Source of the DNA: Nitrospinota bacterium
GTDB lineage: Bacteria > Nitrospirota > Thermodesulfovibrionia > Thermodesulfovibrionales > UBA1546
NCBI GenBank assembly: GCA_018896985.1
Contig: JAHILQ010000236.1
Span: 1-7,523, forward strand
Reading direction: 5' to 3'
Length of the DNA stretch: 7,523 nt
The notes under the pieces were generated by a model. That model saw only the letters and a list, made by a program, of their open reading frames with translations. It ran no database searches and was not told the DNA's origin. The position numbers and the translations under genes are program-made. This document shows positions 1 through 5,346 of this stretch, piece after piece (the stretch's first letter is position 1; the number at the start of each line of letters is the position of its first letter).

Positions 1-26
1 AGAATTCTTCTGAACATTGTTCTCAT

Positions 27-90
27 CTGTCATTCCCGCTTGTCGGGAATCTCTCCTCAAAGAAAGATGCCGGACAAGCCGGCATGACAG
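27..90. repeat. Two-hairpin dispersed repeat (REP/MITE-like)
   Basis: Outer arms CTGTCAT (27-33) and ATGACAG (84-90) are perfect inverted repeats. Inside lie two hairpins: ATTCCCG/CGGGAAT (32-38 with 44-50, loop CTTGT) and ATGCCGG/CCGGCAT (67-73 with 79-85, loop ACAAG). The left 29 bases match the reverse complement of the right end at 24 of 29 positions, and four of the five differences are paired changes that preserve each stem. The GTCATTCCCG...GGAAT motif is known as a common dispersed intergenic repeat in many bacteria. No transposase is present, so mobility would need help from elsewhere. Structure is certain; the family name is inference. Confidence 0.75.
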
Positions 91-111
91 AAACAGAAAC
101 CAATGTATACT
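84..111 (+). promoter_or_regulatory. Candidate sigma-70 promoter of the IDH gene
   Basis: ATGACA (84-89) matches the -35 consensus TTGACA at 5 of 6 bases. TATACT (106-111) matches the -10 TATAAT at 5 of 6. The spacer is 16 bases. Transcription would begin near 118, about 28 bases before the ATG at 146. The -35 box is the right tip of the repeat element at 27-90, so the element may have supplied part of this promoter. Promoter boxes in a single sequence can arise by chance. Confidence 0.45.
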
Positions 112-133
112 TACTAATAGCCGTATTAGTAAG
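110..133. promoter_or_regulatory. Perfect 10-bp palindrome before IDH (operator or hairpin)
   Basis: CTTACTAATA (110-119) and TATTAGTAAG (124-133) are perfect inverted repeats around the four bases GCCG. The right arm runs into the ribosome binding site AGAGGAG (133-139). If transcription starts near 118, the site straddles the start point and suits a repressor operator. If it starts further upstream, the RNA hairpin could partly mask the ribosome binding site. No regulator can be named. Confidence 0.6.
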
Positions 134-145
134 AGGAGACGGTTT

Positions 146-1273
146 ATGTACACAATAACTTTAATTCCAGGTGATGGTGTTGGGCCTGAAATAGCCGAAG
201 CAACAAGGCGCGTGATTGAAGCAACAGGCGTTTCTGTTAAATGGGAAGTGCACAATGCTGGAGAGGATGTTTATCAAAAAGAGGGCAATCCACTGCCTGA
301 TCGGATAATTGATTCCATCAGGAAAAATAAAATTGCAATTAAAGGGCCTGTAACAACACCTGTTGGCACGGGATTCAGGAGCGTTAATGTTACGTTGAGG
401 CAGGCGCTTGATCTTTACAGCTGCCTGAGGCCTTGCAGGAGCTTTAAAGGCGCAAGAACAAGATATGAGGATATTGACCTTGTTATTGTGAGGGAAAACA
501 CGGAAGACCTTTATGCAGGTATAGAGTTTCAGAAGGACAAGGAAGAGACGAAACAGTTGATTGATTTTGTGAAAACAGCAACAGGGAAAAACATAAGGCA
601 GGACTCAGGCATAAGCATAAAACCAATTTCTGTTTACGGCAGTGAAAGGATAGTAAGATTCGCATTTGAATATGCGAGAAAGAATAAAAGGAAGAAAGTT
701 ACCGCAGTCCATAAGGCAAACATAATGAAGCACTCTGACGGCTTATTCCTTGAGGTTGCAAGGGGTGTTGCTTCCGGATACAATGACATAGAGTTTGAAG
801 ACAGGATTATTGACAATATGTGCATGCAGCTTGTACAGAAGCCTGAACTCTATGATGTCATTGTGCTTCCTAATCTTTATGGAGATATTGTTTCAGACCT
901 TGCAGCGGGGCTTATAGGAGGGTTGGGTCTTGCGCCCGGGGCAAATATAGGAGATGAGATGGCAGTATTTGAACCTACACACGGAAGCGCGCCAAAATAT
1001 AAGGGATTGAATAAGATGAATCCGTTTGCTATGATGCTTTCAGGAGTGATGATGCTGAGATATATAGGTGAAACAGATGCCGCACAAAGACTTGAGGCTG
1101 CAATCGCCTCTGTTATAGAAGAAGGCAGGCACGTAACCTATGACATGAAACCAAAACCCGATGACCCGACTGCTGCCAGCACATCTGAGGTGGCTGATGC
1201 GGTCATAGAGAAGTTGAAAGTGTCAGTTAATAGTGACAGTCATCGAACACTGAACACTGACACTGAACACTGA
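146..1273 (+). CDS. Isocitrate/isopropylmalate dehydrogenase family protein, probably isocitrate dehydrogenase
   Basis: A 375-residue cytoplasmic enzyme expected to oxidise and decarboxylate isocitrate to 2-oxoglutarate with NAD(P)+ and Mg2+ or Mn2+. The start at 146 has ribosome binding site AGAGGAG seven bases upstream, and the family's IPGDGVGPE begins at residue 7; the frame is open further upstream but that part has no family sequence. S79-x-N81-x3-R85 and R95 fit the isocitrate substrate loop rather than that of isopropylmalate dehydrogenase. RENTEDLYAGIE starts at 117, K190 lies in HKANIMK, and the metal-binding aspartates are D223, D247 and D251. The nucleotide loop EPTHGSAPKY (276-285) has the Lys-Tyr pair seen in NADP enzymes, but the later Arg of E. 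coli Icd is Pro336 here, so cofactor choice is open. The last 15 or so residues are low-complexity and come partly from a heptamer array. The CorC-like gene follows after 8 bases. Confidence 0.9.
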   Translation: MYTITLIPGDGVGPEIAEATRRVIEATGVSVKWEVHNAGEDVYQKEGNPLPDRIIDSIRKNKIAIKGPVTTPVGTGFRSVNVTLRQALDLYSCLRPCRSFKGARTRYEDIDLVIVRENTEDLYAGIEFQKDKEETKQLIDFVKTATGKNIRQDSGISIKPISVYGSERIVRFAFEYARKNKRKKVTAVHKANIMKHSDGLFLEVARGVASGYNDIEFEDRIIDNMCMQLVQKPELYDVIVLPNLYGDIVSDLAAGLIGGLGLAPGANIGDEMAVFEPTHGSAPKYKGLNKMNPFAMMLSGVMMLRYIGETDAAQRLEAAIASVIEEGRHVTYDMKPKPDDPTAASTSEVADAVIEKLKVSVNSDSHRTLNTDTEH

Positions 1274-1279
1274 CACTGA
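1245..1279. repeat. Degenerate heptamer array across the IDH stop codon
   Basis: Consecutive units are GAACACT, GAACACT, GACACT, GAACACT, GACACT, then GA, a 7-base period with two 6-base variants. The array encodes the final residues of the dehydrogenase, contains its TGA (1271-1273), and fills the space where the next gene's ribosome binding site should be. ACTGACACT at 1256-1264 and at 1269-1277 is the exact reverse complement of AGTGTCAGT at 1219-1227, so an RNA hairpin could form here. Confidence 0.8.
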
Positions 1280-1281
1280 TT

Positions 1282-2544
1282 ATGGAGCCACACAGTATAT
1301 TTTCAATAATTATTATTGCCTTATCCATTATATTTATTGCTGTCCTTTCAAGCTCTGAATCGTCCTTTATCGCTGTAAATAAGATAAGGATAAGAAGCCT
1401 TATGGAGAAGGGCGACAGCAGGGCAAAGGCTGTGCAGAAGATACTGGATGAGCATGACAAGCTTTTCAGCGCAGTAATACTCTCAGGCAACCTGTTTACA
1501 GTCCTTGCAACATCAATAGGGACAGCGCTCGCATTAAAGTATTTCGGTGAAGACGGAATAATAATAGCCATAATTGTAATGACATTCCTTACCGTTGTAT
1601 TCGGAGAGCTGGCGCCAAAGACATTCGCAGTCACTCATTCGGAAAAAGTCTCTTTATTGCTTGCAAGGCCTGTTGCGTTTTATATCAGGCTGATTTCACC
1701 GCTTGTATGGATATTTAAAGTCACATCTAATCTTATAATCAGGATGTTGGGAGGCAAGAAAAAGCCTGTATCCCCTTTTGTGACAGAAGAGGAGATAAAG
1801 ACGATGATAAATATAGGCGAGGAGGAGGGGACTCTTGAAGAAGAAGAGAAGCAGATGCTTCATAAAGTTTTTGAATTCGGAGATAAGGTTGTAACAGAGG
1901 CGATGGTGCCGCGCACAGAGATAGTATCCATTCCTGATGATTCAACGGTTGGTGATGCCCTGAAGCTTGTATTGGAAGAGGGTTATTCGCGCTACCCTGT
2001 TATAAAGGAGAATATAGATAGCGTTACCGGAATCCTTTATGTGAAGGACATAGTGAAACAGATGGCGCAGGGTAAGATAGAGAACTATACGCCTATAGCA
2101 GAGATTGTGCGTGAGGCTTATTATATTCCTGAAAATAAGATGGTGACAGAACTTCTTGATGAGATGCAAAAGAACAAATTTCAGATAGCTATAGTTATGG
2201 ATGAATATGGCGGCACTGCCGGGCTTATAACGCTTGAGGATATAATGGAGGAAATAGTCGGAGGCCTTCAGGACGAGTTTGAAGCAATGGAGGGAGAAAA
2301 GGAAGTTGAGATTATTGATGAAAGGACATCCATAGTCGCGGGGCAGACAGGGCTTGACGAGATTAATGAACTCGTAGGATCTGAACTGGTAAGCGAAGAC
2401 TTCCATACAATCGGCGGATTTGTGTTCGGGCTTTTCAGAAGGCTTCCGAAGGTCGGCGAGCAGGTCAGGTATCACAACCTCAGGTTCCTCATACTTGAGA
2501 TGGAAGACAGGAAAATATCCAAGGTTAAGATTACTAAACTTTAG
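1282..2544 (+). CDS. CNNM/CorC (HlyC) family membrane protein with CBS domains
   Basis: A 420-residue inner-membrane protein of the hemolysin C/CorC/CNNM family, implicated in Mg2+ or Co2+ efflux and resistance; the haemolysin name is historical. An N-terminal DUF21 membrane domain covers roughly residues 1-155, with hydrophobic segments near 6-22, 62-87, 91-110 and 128-153. An acidic stretch (168-193) leads into a CBS pair (about 202-325) carrying VPRTEI, YSRYPV, GILYVKDI and DEYGGTAGLITLEDIMEEIVGG. The CorC/HlyC C-terminal domain occupies about 342-418. Full length for the family. ATG 1282 fits because the hydrophobic N-terminus starts at once, but the bases before it are heptamer repeat with no Shine-Dalgarno. 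Translation may therefore be coupled to the dehydrogenase, whose stop lies 8 bases upstream. Confidence 0.93.
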   Translation: MEPHSIFSIIIIALSIIFIAVLSSSESSFIAVNKIRIRSLMEKGDSRAKAVQKILDEHDKLFSAVILSGNLFTVLATSIGTALALKYFGEDGIIIAIIVMTFLTVVFGELAPKTFAVTHSEKVSLLLARPVAFYIRLISPLVWIFKVTSNLIIRMLGGKKKPVSPFVTEEEIKTMINIGEEEGTLEEEEKQMLHKVFEFGDKVVTEAMVPRTEIVSIPDDSTVGDALKLVLEEGYSRYPVIKENIDSVTGILYVKDIVKQMAQGKIENYTPIAEIVREAYYIPENKMVTELLDEMQKNKFQIAIVMDEYGGTAGLITLEDIMEEIVGGLQDEFEAMEGEKEVEIIDERTSIVAGQTGLDEINELVGSELVSEDFHTIGGFVFGLFRRLPKVGEQVRYHNLRFLILEMEDRKISKVKITKL

Positions 2545-2562
2545 CAGCAGAGGCTGTTTTTT
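2543..2562 (+). terminator. Weak candidate intrinsic terminator after the CorC-like gene
   Basis: CAGC (2545-2548) pairs with GCTG (2553-2556) around the tetraloop AGAG. The stem extends by one G-T and one A-T pair to 2543/2558, and six T residues (2557-2562) follow. The stem is short, so termination would be partial at best. Right after it lie eight A (2563-2570) and eight T (2579-2586), which can also pair. Confidence 0.35.
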
Positions 2563-2602
2563 AAAAAAAAGTTTGCAATTTTTTTTGAATAGATGTAAGT
2601 GA

Positions 2603-2941
2603 TTGAAGAAAAAACAGAAAGAACCGCCTGTCCCTATTGAAAGACATGAGACTGTCCGTCAGAGAATAATTTCTATTCTTGAGGGGCAGACACTCTCTGC
2701 TAAGGAAATATCAGGCAGCGTCAGCATCCCTGAAAAGGAGGTTTATGAACACCTTGAACATATTCGGAGGACAGTTAATACAAGAGATGCAAATCTTGTA
2801 ATTACTCCTGCTGAATGTGCTAAGTGCGGTTTTGTATTCAGGAAAAGGGAAAGGCTTAAGAAACCCGGCAAATGCCCTCTGTGCCGCAGCGAGTTTATAC
2901 ATGAACCTCTTTTTTTGATTAAGAAAACAGTAATGAAGTAA
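2603..2941 (+). CDS. Small HTH protein fused to a zinc ribbon (predicted transcriptional regulator, COG3357-like)
   Basis: A 112-residue basic protein. Residues about 15-58 read as a winged-helix/ArsR-like domain (RQRIISILEGQTLSAKEIS, then PEKEVYEHLEHI). C72-x2-C75 and C91-x2-C94 form a rubredoxin-like zinc ribbon. This domain order matches the COG3357 class of predicted DNA-binding regulators, whose targets are generally unknown. The chosen start is TTG 2603. Only a weak TAAG ribosome-binding-like signal precedes it and no in-frame ATG gives the whole helical domain, so the start is uncertain. The gene sits 58 bases after the CorC-like gene and just before a palindrome at 2961-2978, which is a possible target site. 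Confidence 0.8.
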   Translation: MKKKQKEPPVPIERHETVRQRIISILEGQTLSAKEISGSVSIPEKEVYEHLEHIRRTVNTRDANLVITPAECAKCGFVFRKRERLKKPGKCPLCRSEFIHEPLFLIKKTVMK

Positions 2942-2960
2942 ACTGATATTATTAACTAAA

Positions 2961-2978
2961 TGAAACATTCATGTTTCA
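2961..2978. promoter_or_regulatory. 18-bp operator-like palindrome
   Basis: TGAAACAT and ATGTTTCA are perfect inverted repeats separated by TC. It lies 19 bases after the zinc-ribbon regulator gene and 149 bases before the beta-CASP gene. The two-base centre is too tight for a good RNA hairpin and there is no T run, which favours a protein-binding DNA site over a terminator. The binding protein is unknown; the adjacent HTH protein is a guess. Confidence 0.5.
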
Positions 2979-3005
2979 AAGATACACAAAGGACAATGGG
3001 AATCA

Positions 3006-3081
3006 CCCCTCACCCTAACCCTCTCCCGCAAGGGGAGAGGAACTAAATAATCCCCCTCCCTTGACGGGAGGGGGTGAGGGG
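3006..3081. repeat. GC-rich two-hairpin dispersed repeat
   Basis: Outer arms CCCCTCACC (3006-3014) and GGTGAGGGG (3073-3081) are perfect inverted repeats. Hairpin one is CCTCTCCC/GGGAGAGG (3020-3027 with 3033-3040). Hairpin two is CCCCCTCCC/GGGAGGGGG (3052-3060 with 3066-3074). The CCCCTCACCCTAACCCTCTCCC type of sequence is known as a dispersed intergenic repeat in many bacterial genomes. It occupies most of the gap between the zinc-ribbon and beta-CASP genes and has no coding capacity. Confidence 0.75.
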
Positions 3082-3104
3082 GAGAGTGGAAGAGGTATTT
3101 TAAG

Positions 3105-3131
3105 GTGAAAATAAGGGGGATGATAAGGTGA
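3105..3131 (+). other. Eight-codon upstream mini-ORF overlapping the beta-CASP start
   Basis: GTG at 3105 has AGAGG (3091-3095) nine bases upstream. It encodes MKIRGMIR and stops at TGA 3129-3131, overlapping the GTG start of the next gene (3128) in a GTGA arrangement. The 13 bases TAAGGTGAAAATA occur at 3101-3113 and again at 3124-3136, so the mini-ORF looks like a duplicated copy of the real start. It could couple translation or be an accident of duplication. No peptide function is implied. Confidence 0.35.
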
Positions 3132-4510
3132 AAATACAATTCCTTGGCGGCGTTAGAACTGTTACAGGGTCATGCTTCTATATCTGGACATCGGAAATCA
3201 AGATGCTTGTTGACTGCGGCATGTTTCAGGGGGAAGACTCCTATGACATTAACAGAACGCCTTTTTTGGTTAATCCTTCGGAAATAGACTATCTGTTTCT
3301 CACACACGCTCACATTGATCACAGCGGGCTTATCCCAAAGCTTGTCAAATACGGTTTCAGCGGGAAGATAGTTACAACCTCTGCGACTGCAGACCTTGCA
3401 GAACTGATGCTTTATGATTCAGCGCATATTCAGGAAGCTGATTCTGAATGGCATACGAGAAGGGCGATGAGGGCAGGTAAAGAACCGGTGCTTCCGCTTT
3501 ATACCGTTGATGACGTTAAGGCTTCAATACCATTTTTCAAGAAAGTTTCTTACGGAAAGATTGAGCATACAGGGAAGGGCATTAAGTACAGATTCCTTGA
3601 TGCAGGACACATTTTAGGTTCAGGCAGTCTGGAGATATGGTTTCAGGACGGGCATAAAGAGAAAAAAATAATATTCTCAGGAGACATCGGAAGAAAAGGA
3701 AACCCGATAATAAATGACCCATCGCTTGCAACAGAGGCTGAATATGTTGTCATGGAATCAACTTACGGCAACAGACTCCACAAAGGCATGTCAGAGACTA
3801 TTGACGAGCTTGTGGAAGTTATAAAGGTGACATTCAAAAAAGGCGGAAATGTTATTATCCCCGCCTTTGCAATTGGAAGGACGCAGGATCTCCTGTATGT
3901 GCTTAACAGGCTCGTGCGCGAAGGCAGGCTCTATAAAATCAATGTTTATATAGACAGCCCTTTGGCTGAGCAAGCGACAAAGACCTATCTTGCGCACCCT
4001 GAGTGTTTTGATGAGGAGGCAAAAAGGATTCTAAATGCCGGATCTGCGGCAGAGAGCATCAGACTCAGGTTTACCGGCTCTGTTGATGAATCCATTGCGC
4101 TGAATAAGATTAAATCCCATGCGATAATCATCGCCGGGAGCGGCATGTGCGAAGGCGGAAGAATAGGACATCATCTGAAACATAACCTCTGGAGGCCTGA
4201 GTGCAGCATTATATTTTCAGGATTTCAGGCAAGAGGCACGCTCGGCAGGAGGATTGTTGACGGAGCAAGAGTTGTGCGAATCTTTGGGGAAGAGATAGCA
4301 ATGAAGGCAGGGATATATACACTCGGCGGATTCTCTGCTCATGCTGACCAGAAGGAACTCCTTGAATGGCTCGCATCATTCAAAGGTAGTCCGCAGGTCT
4401 TTGTGGTTCACGGAGAAGAGGAAACATCTCTTGCATTTTCAGGGATGATAAAAGAGAGATACAGGTTTGTCACTCATGTCCCTTCAAAAGGGGAGGAGTA
4501 TGAAATATAG
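3128..4510 (+). CDS. Beta-CASP metallo-beta-lactamase fold RNase-like protein (Ysh1/CPSF-like, COG1236)
   Basis: A 460-residue cytoplasmic protein of the MBL-fold/RNA-specificity-domain family, related to CPSF73 and bacterial/archaeal CPSF-like ribonucleases; it probably cleaves RNA using two zinc ions. The metal site is visible: H60-x-H62-x-D64-H65 in THAHIDHSG, H161 in AGHILGSGS, D186 in FSGDIG and H428 in VVHGEEE. The beta-CASP and RMMBL parts show MESTYGN (E210), PAFAIGRTQDLL, SGMCEGGRIGHHL (338-350) and GFSAHAD (401-407). It is full length with no signal peptide. GTG 3128 is chosen because AAGGGGGA lies eight bases upstream and the first strand MKIQFLGG is typical. The substrate in this organism cannot be read from sequence. 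Its flanks are a repeat element and decayed toxin-antitoxin DNA, so the neighbours say little about its role. Confidence 0.92.
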   Translation: MKIQFLGGVRTVTGSCFYIWTSEIKMLVDCGMFQGEDSYDINRTPFLVNPSEIDYLFLTHAHIDHSGLIPKLVKYGFSGKIVTTSATADLAELMLYDSAHIQEADSEWHTRRAMRAGKEPVLPLYTVDDVKASIPFFKKVSYGKIEHTGKGIKYRFLDAGHILGSGSLEIWFQDGHKEKKIIFSGDIGRKGNPIINDPSLATEAEYVVMESTYGNRLHKGMSETIDELVEVIKVTFKKGGNVIIPAFAIGRTQDLLYVLNRLVREGRLYKINVYIDSPLAEQATKTYLAHPECFDEEAKRILNAGSAAESIRLRFTGSVDESIALNKIKSHAIIIAGSGMCEGGRIGHHLKHNLWRPECSIIFSGFQARGTLGRRIVDGARVVRIFGEEIAMKAGIYTLGGFSAHADQKELLEWLASFKGSPQVFVVHGEEETSLAFSGMIKERYRFVTHVPSKGEEYEI

Positions 4511-4539
4511 CTGGCTCGGCACTATCCGCCTATGGCGCT

Positions 4540-4571
4540 AACGCGGTATGCGCGTTCTGGCTTGATTTTTT
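4540..4571 (+). terminator. Candidate terminator after the beta-CASP gene
   Basis: AACGCG (4540-4545) pairs with CGCGTT (4551-4556) around GTATG. A run of six T (4566-4571) follows nine bases later. A second small hairpin, CGCC-TAT-GGCG, lies just before it (4527-4537). The segment is clearly more GC-rich than its surroundings. The gap between stem and T run weakens the call. Confidence 0.4.
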
Positions 4572-4599
4572 GCAGGGGGAGGGATAAGAGAGTGACGGA

Positions 4600-4651
4600 G
4601 TAAAGATTTTCTGCTTTACATCAATGAGATTTGTAAACTATAATTTGGATA
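4600..4651 (+). promoter_or_regulatory. Sigma-70 promoter with overlapping dyad, DUF433 gene
   Basis: TTTACA (4615-4620) and a perfect TATAAT (4639-4644) are 18 bases apart. Counting seven bases from the -10 puts +1 at A4651, the A of an in-frame ATG, which predicts a leaderless mRNA. The dyad GTAAAG/CTTTAC (4600-4605 with 4614-4619) overlaps the -35 box, a suitable place for repression. This is typical of autoregulated antitoxin operons, but no binding is shown. Confidence 0.6.
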
Positions 4652-4926
4652 TGACTTCTGCAACTGAATATAAATACATTGTAAAAGATGAGGAGATACT
4701 TGAAGGAGAGCCTATTATCAAAGGGACACGGACACCTGTAAGGGCTATCGTAGAAAACTGGCGATTTGGCTTGTCTCCCGAAGAAATTATTATTCACCTG
4801 CCGCACCTTACACTTGCACAGGTATTTGAAGCCCTGAGTTATTACAGTGATCATCAGGAGGAAATCAATGCCTATATCGAGAGAAACAAGATACCTGAAG
4901 AAAAAATCCACCCCTCATTAAAATGA
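4651..4926 (+). CDS. DUF433 domain protein, antitoxin of a DUF433/DUF5615 toxin-antitoxin pair
   Basis: A 91-residue protein with the DUF433 core: ILEGEPIIKGTRTPVRAIVE (about 16-35), GLSPEEII, and PHLTLAQVFEALSYY. The family is a small helix-turn-helix-type fold, commonly the antitoxin partner of PIN-like DUF5615 toxins. ATG 4651 is preferred: it coincides with the predicted transcription start and relatives begin close to this point. ATG 4624 would add nine residues but lies between the -35 and -10 boxes. Neither start has a Shine-Dalgarno. The stop overlaps the next ATG (ATGA, 4923-4926), the usual coupled arrangement. This gene looks intact while its partner is broken, so it may survive as an orphan antitoxin. 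Confidence 0.82.
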   Translation: MTSATEYKYIVKDEEILEGEPIIKGTRTPVRAIVENWRFGLSPEEIIIHLPHLTLAQVFEALSYYSDHQEEINAYIERNKIPEEKIHPSLK

Positions 4927-5092
4927 TTTCAGTTTATTGCGATGAGGACGTTGATGTTCTCATAAAACCACTTCTTGAAGCAAAAGGTTTCAAGGTCTTT
5001 GAAGGAATGTCTATGAACTTGCAAAGAGAGTATCAAGAGTCCTGTCCATTCATTCAGAAGAAAAGTTAAAAAACCTGCTTATCTATATTTAG
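4923..5092 (+). pseudogene. DUF5615 PIN-like toxin remnant with internal deletion
   Basis: From ATG 4923 the frame reads MISVYCDEDVDVLI...EAKGFKVFEG, the usual N-terminus of DUF5615 PIN-like putative nucleases with acidic DEDVD. After about residue 28 the frame loses family sequence and stops at TAA 5067-5069 (48 codons). In another frame, opening after a TGA at 5000-5002, the DNA reads RNVYELAKRVSRVL...LKNLLIYI to TAG 5090-5092, which resembles the family's C-terminal helix. Relatives are roughly 110-120 residues, so about half the protein, including the usual LTHNRDF-type active-site segment, is gone. The two ends lie in different frames, so the deletion was not a multiple of three. The N-terminal assignment is strong; the C-terminal piece is inference. 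Confidence 0.75.
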
Positions 5093-5121
5093 CTTTCGTA
5101 TCCCTGCACAAAAGGGAGAGA

Positions 5122-5337
5122 TTGAGATATGGAAAAAGTAAATTAAAATCAATGACCATCGCAGAGGCGAGTGATTTTTTTGACGAGCATGACCTGTTTG
5201 AATCAGGTGGGGTAAGAGAGGTCACCGACATCAGGTTCAGCCTCAAAAAGAAGAAATATGTCGGCCTAGATACGGAGCTTTTTAAGAAAATTAGGAGCAA
5301 GGCTAAAAGACTCCATAAGAGTGAAGGAAAAACTTAG
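5122..5337 (+). CDS. CopG/ribbon-helix-helix family antitoxin, probably decaying
   Basis: A 71-codon frame carrying MTIAEASDFFDEHDLFE, then VTDIRFSLKKKKYVGLD and LFKKIRSKAKRLHKSE. This resembles CopG-like antitoxins whose DNA-binding ribbon-helix-helix is at the C-terminus. The natural start is damaged: ATG 5129 has AAGGGAGAG nine bases upstream but gives only MEKVN before TAA. One extra A in the run 5133-5137 would put it in frame with KLKSMTIAEA. As it stands translation must begin at TTG 5122, too close to the ribosome binding site, or at ATG 5152. The end is also odd: the helix after LHKSE stops early within a small tandem duplication (5326-5346). No toxin gene is adjacent. It could be a shortened functional protein, but a pseudogene is more likely. 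Confidence 0.6.
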   Translation: MRYGKSKLKSMTIAEASDFFDEHDLFESGGVREVTDIRFSLKKKKYVGLDTELFKKIRSKAKRLHKSEGKT

Positions 5338-5346
5338 GAAAACTTA
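5326..5346. repeat. Tandem 10/11-base duplication at the antitoxin stop
   Basis: GGAAAAACTTA (5326-5336) is followed directly by GGAAAACTTA (5337-5346), differing by one A. The stop TAG of the CopG-like frame (5335-5337) spans the junction, so the duplication or an indel in its A run may have set the present C-terminus. Confidence 0.6.

Noticed and set aside
17..145. In-frame N-terminal extension of the IDH gene
   Set aside because: It runs through the repeat element and palindrome, has no family similarity, and the strong ribosome binding site points to ATG 146.
1227..1634. 135-codon minus-strand frame
   Set aside because: Antisense to the IDH end, the array and the CorC-like N-terminus; its hydrophobicity mirrors the opposite strand's codons.
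1942..2475. 177-codon minus-strand frame
   Set aside because: It lies entirely antisense to the well-conserved CBS/CorC coding sequence and shows no recognisable domain; a frame shadow.
4513..4561. Integron attC-like site in the GC-rich hairpins after the beta-CASP gene
   Set aside because: The paired GTTRRRY/RYYYAAC core boxes are not present; a terminator-like reading is simpler.
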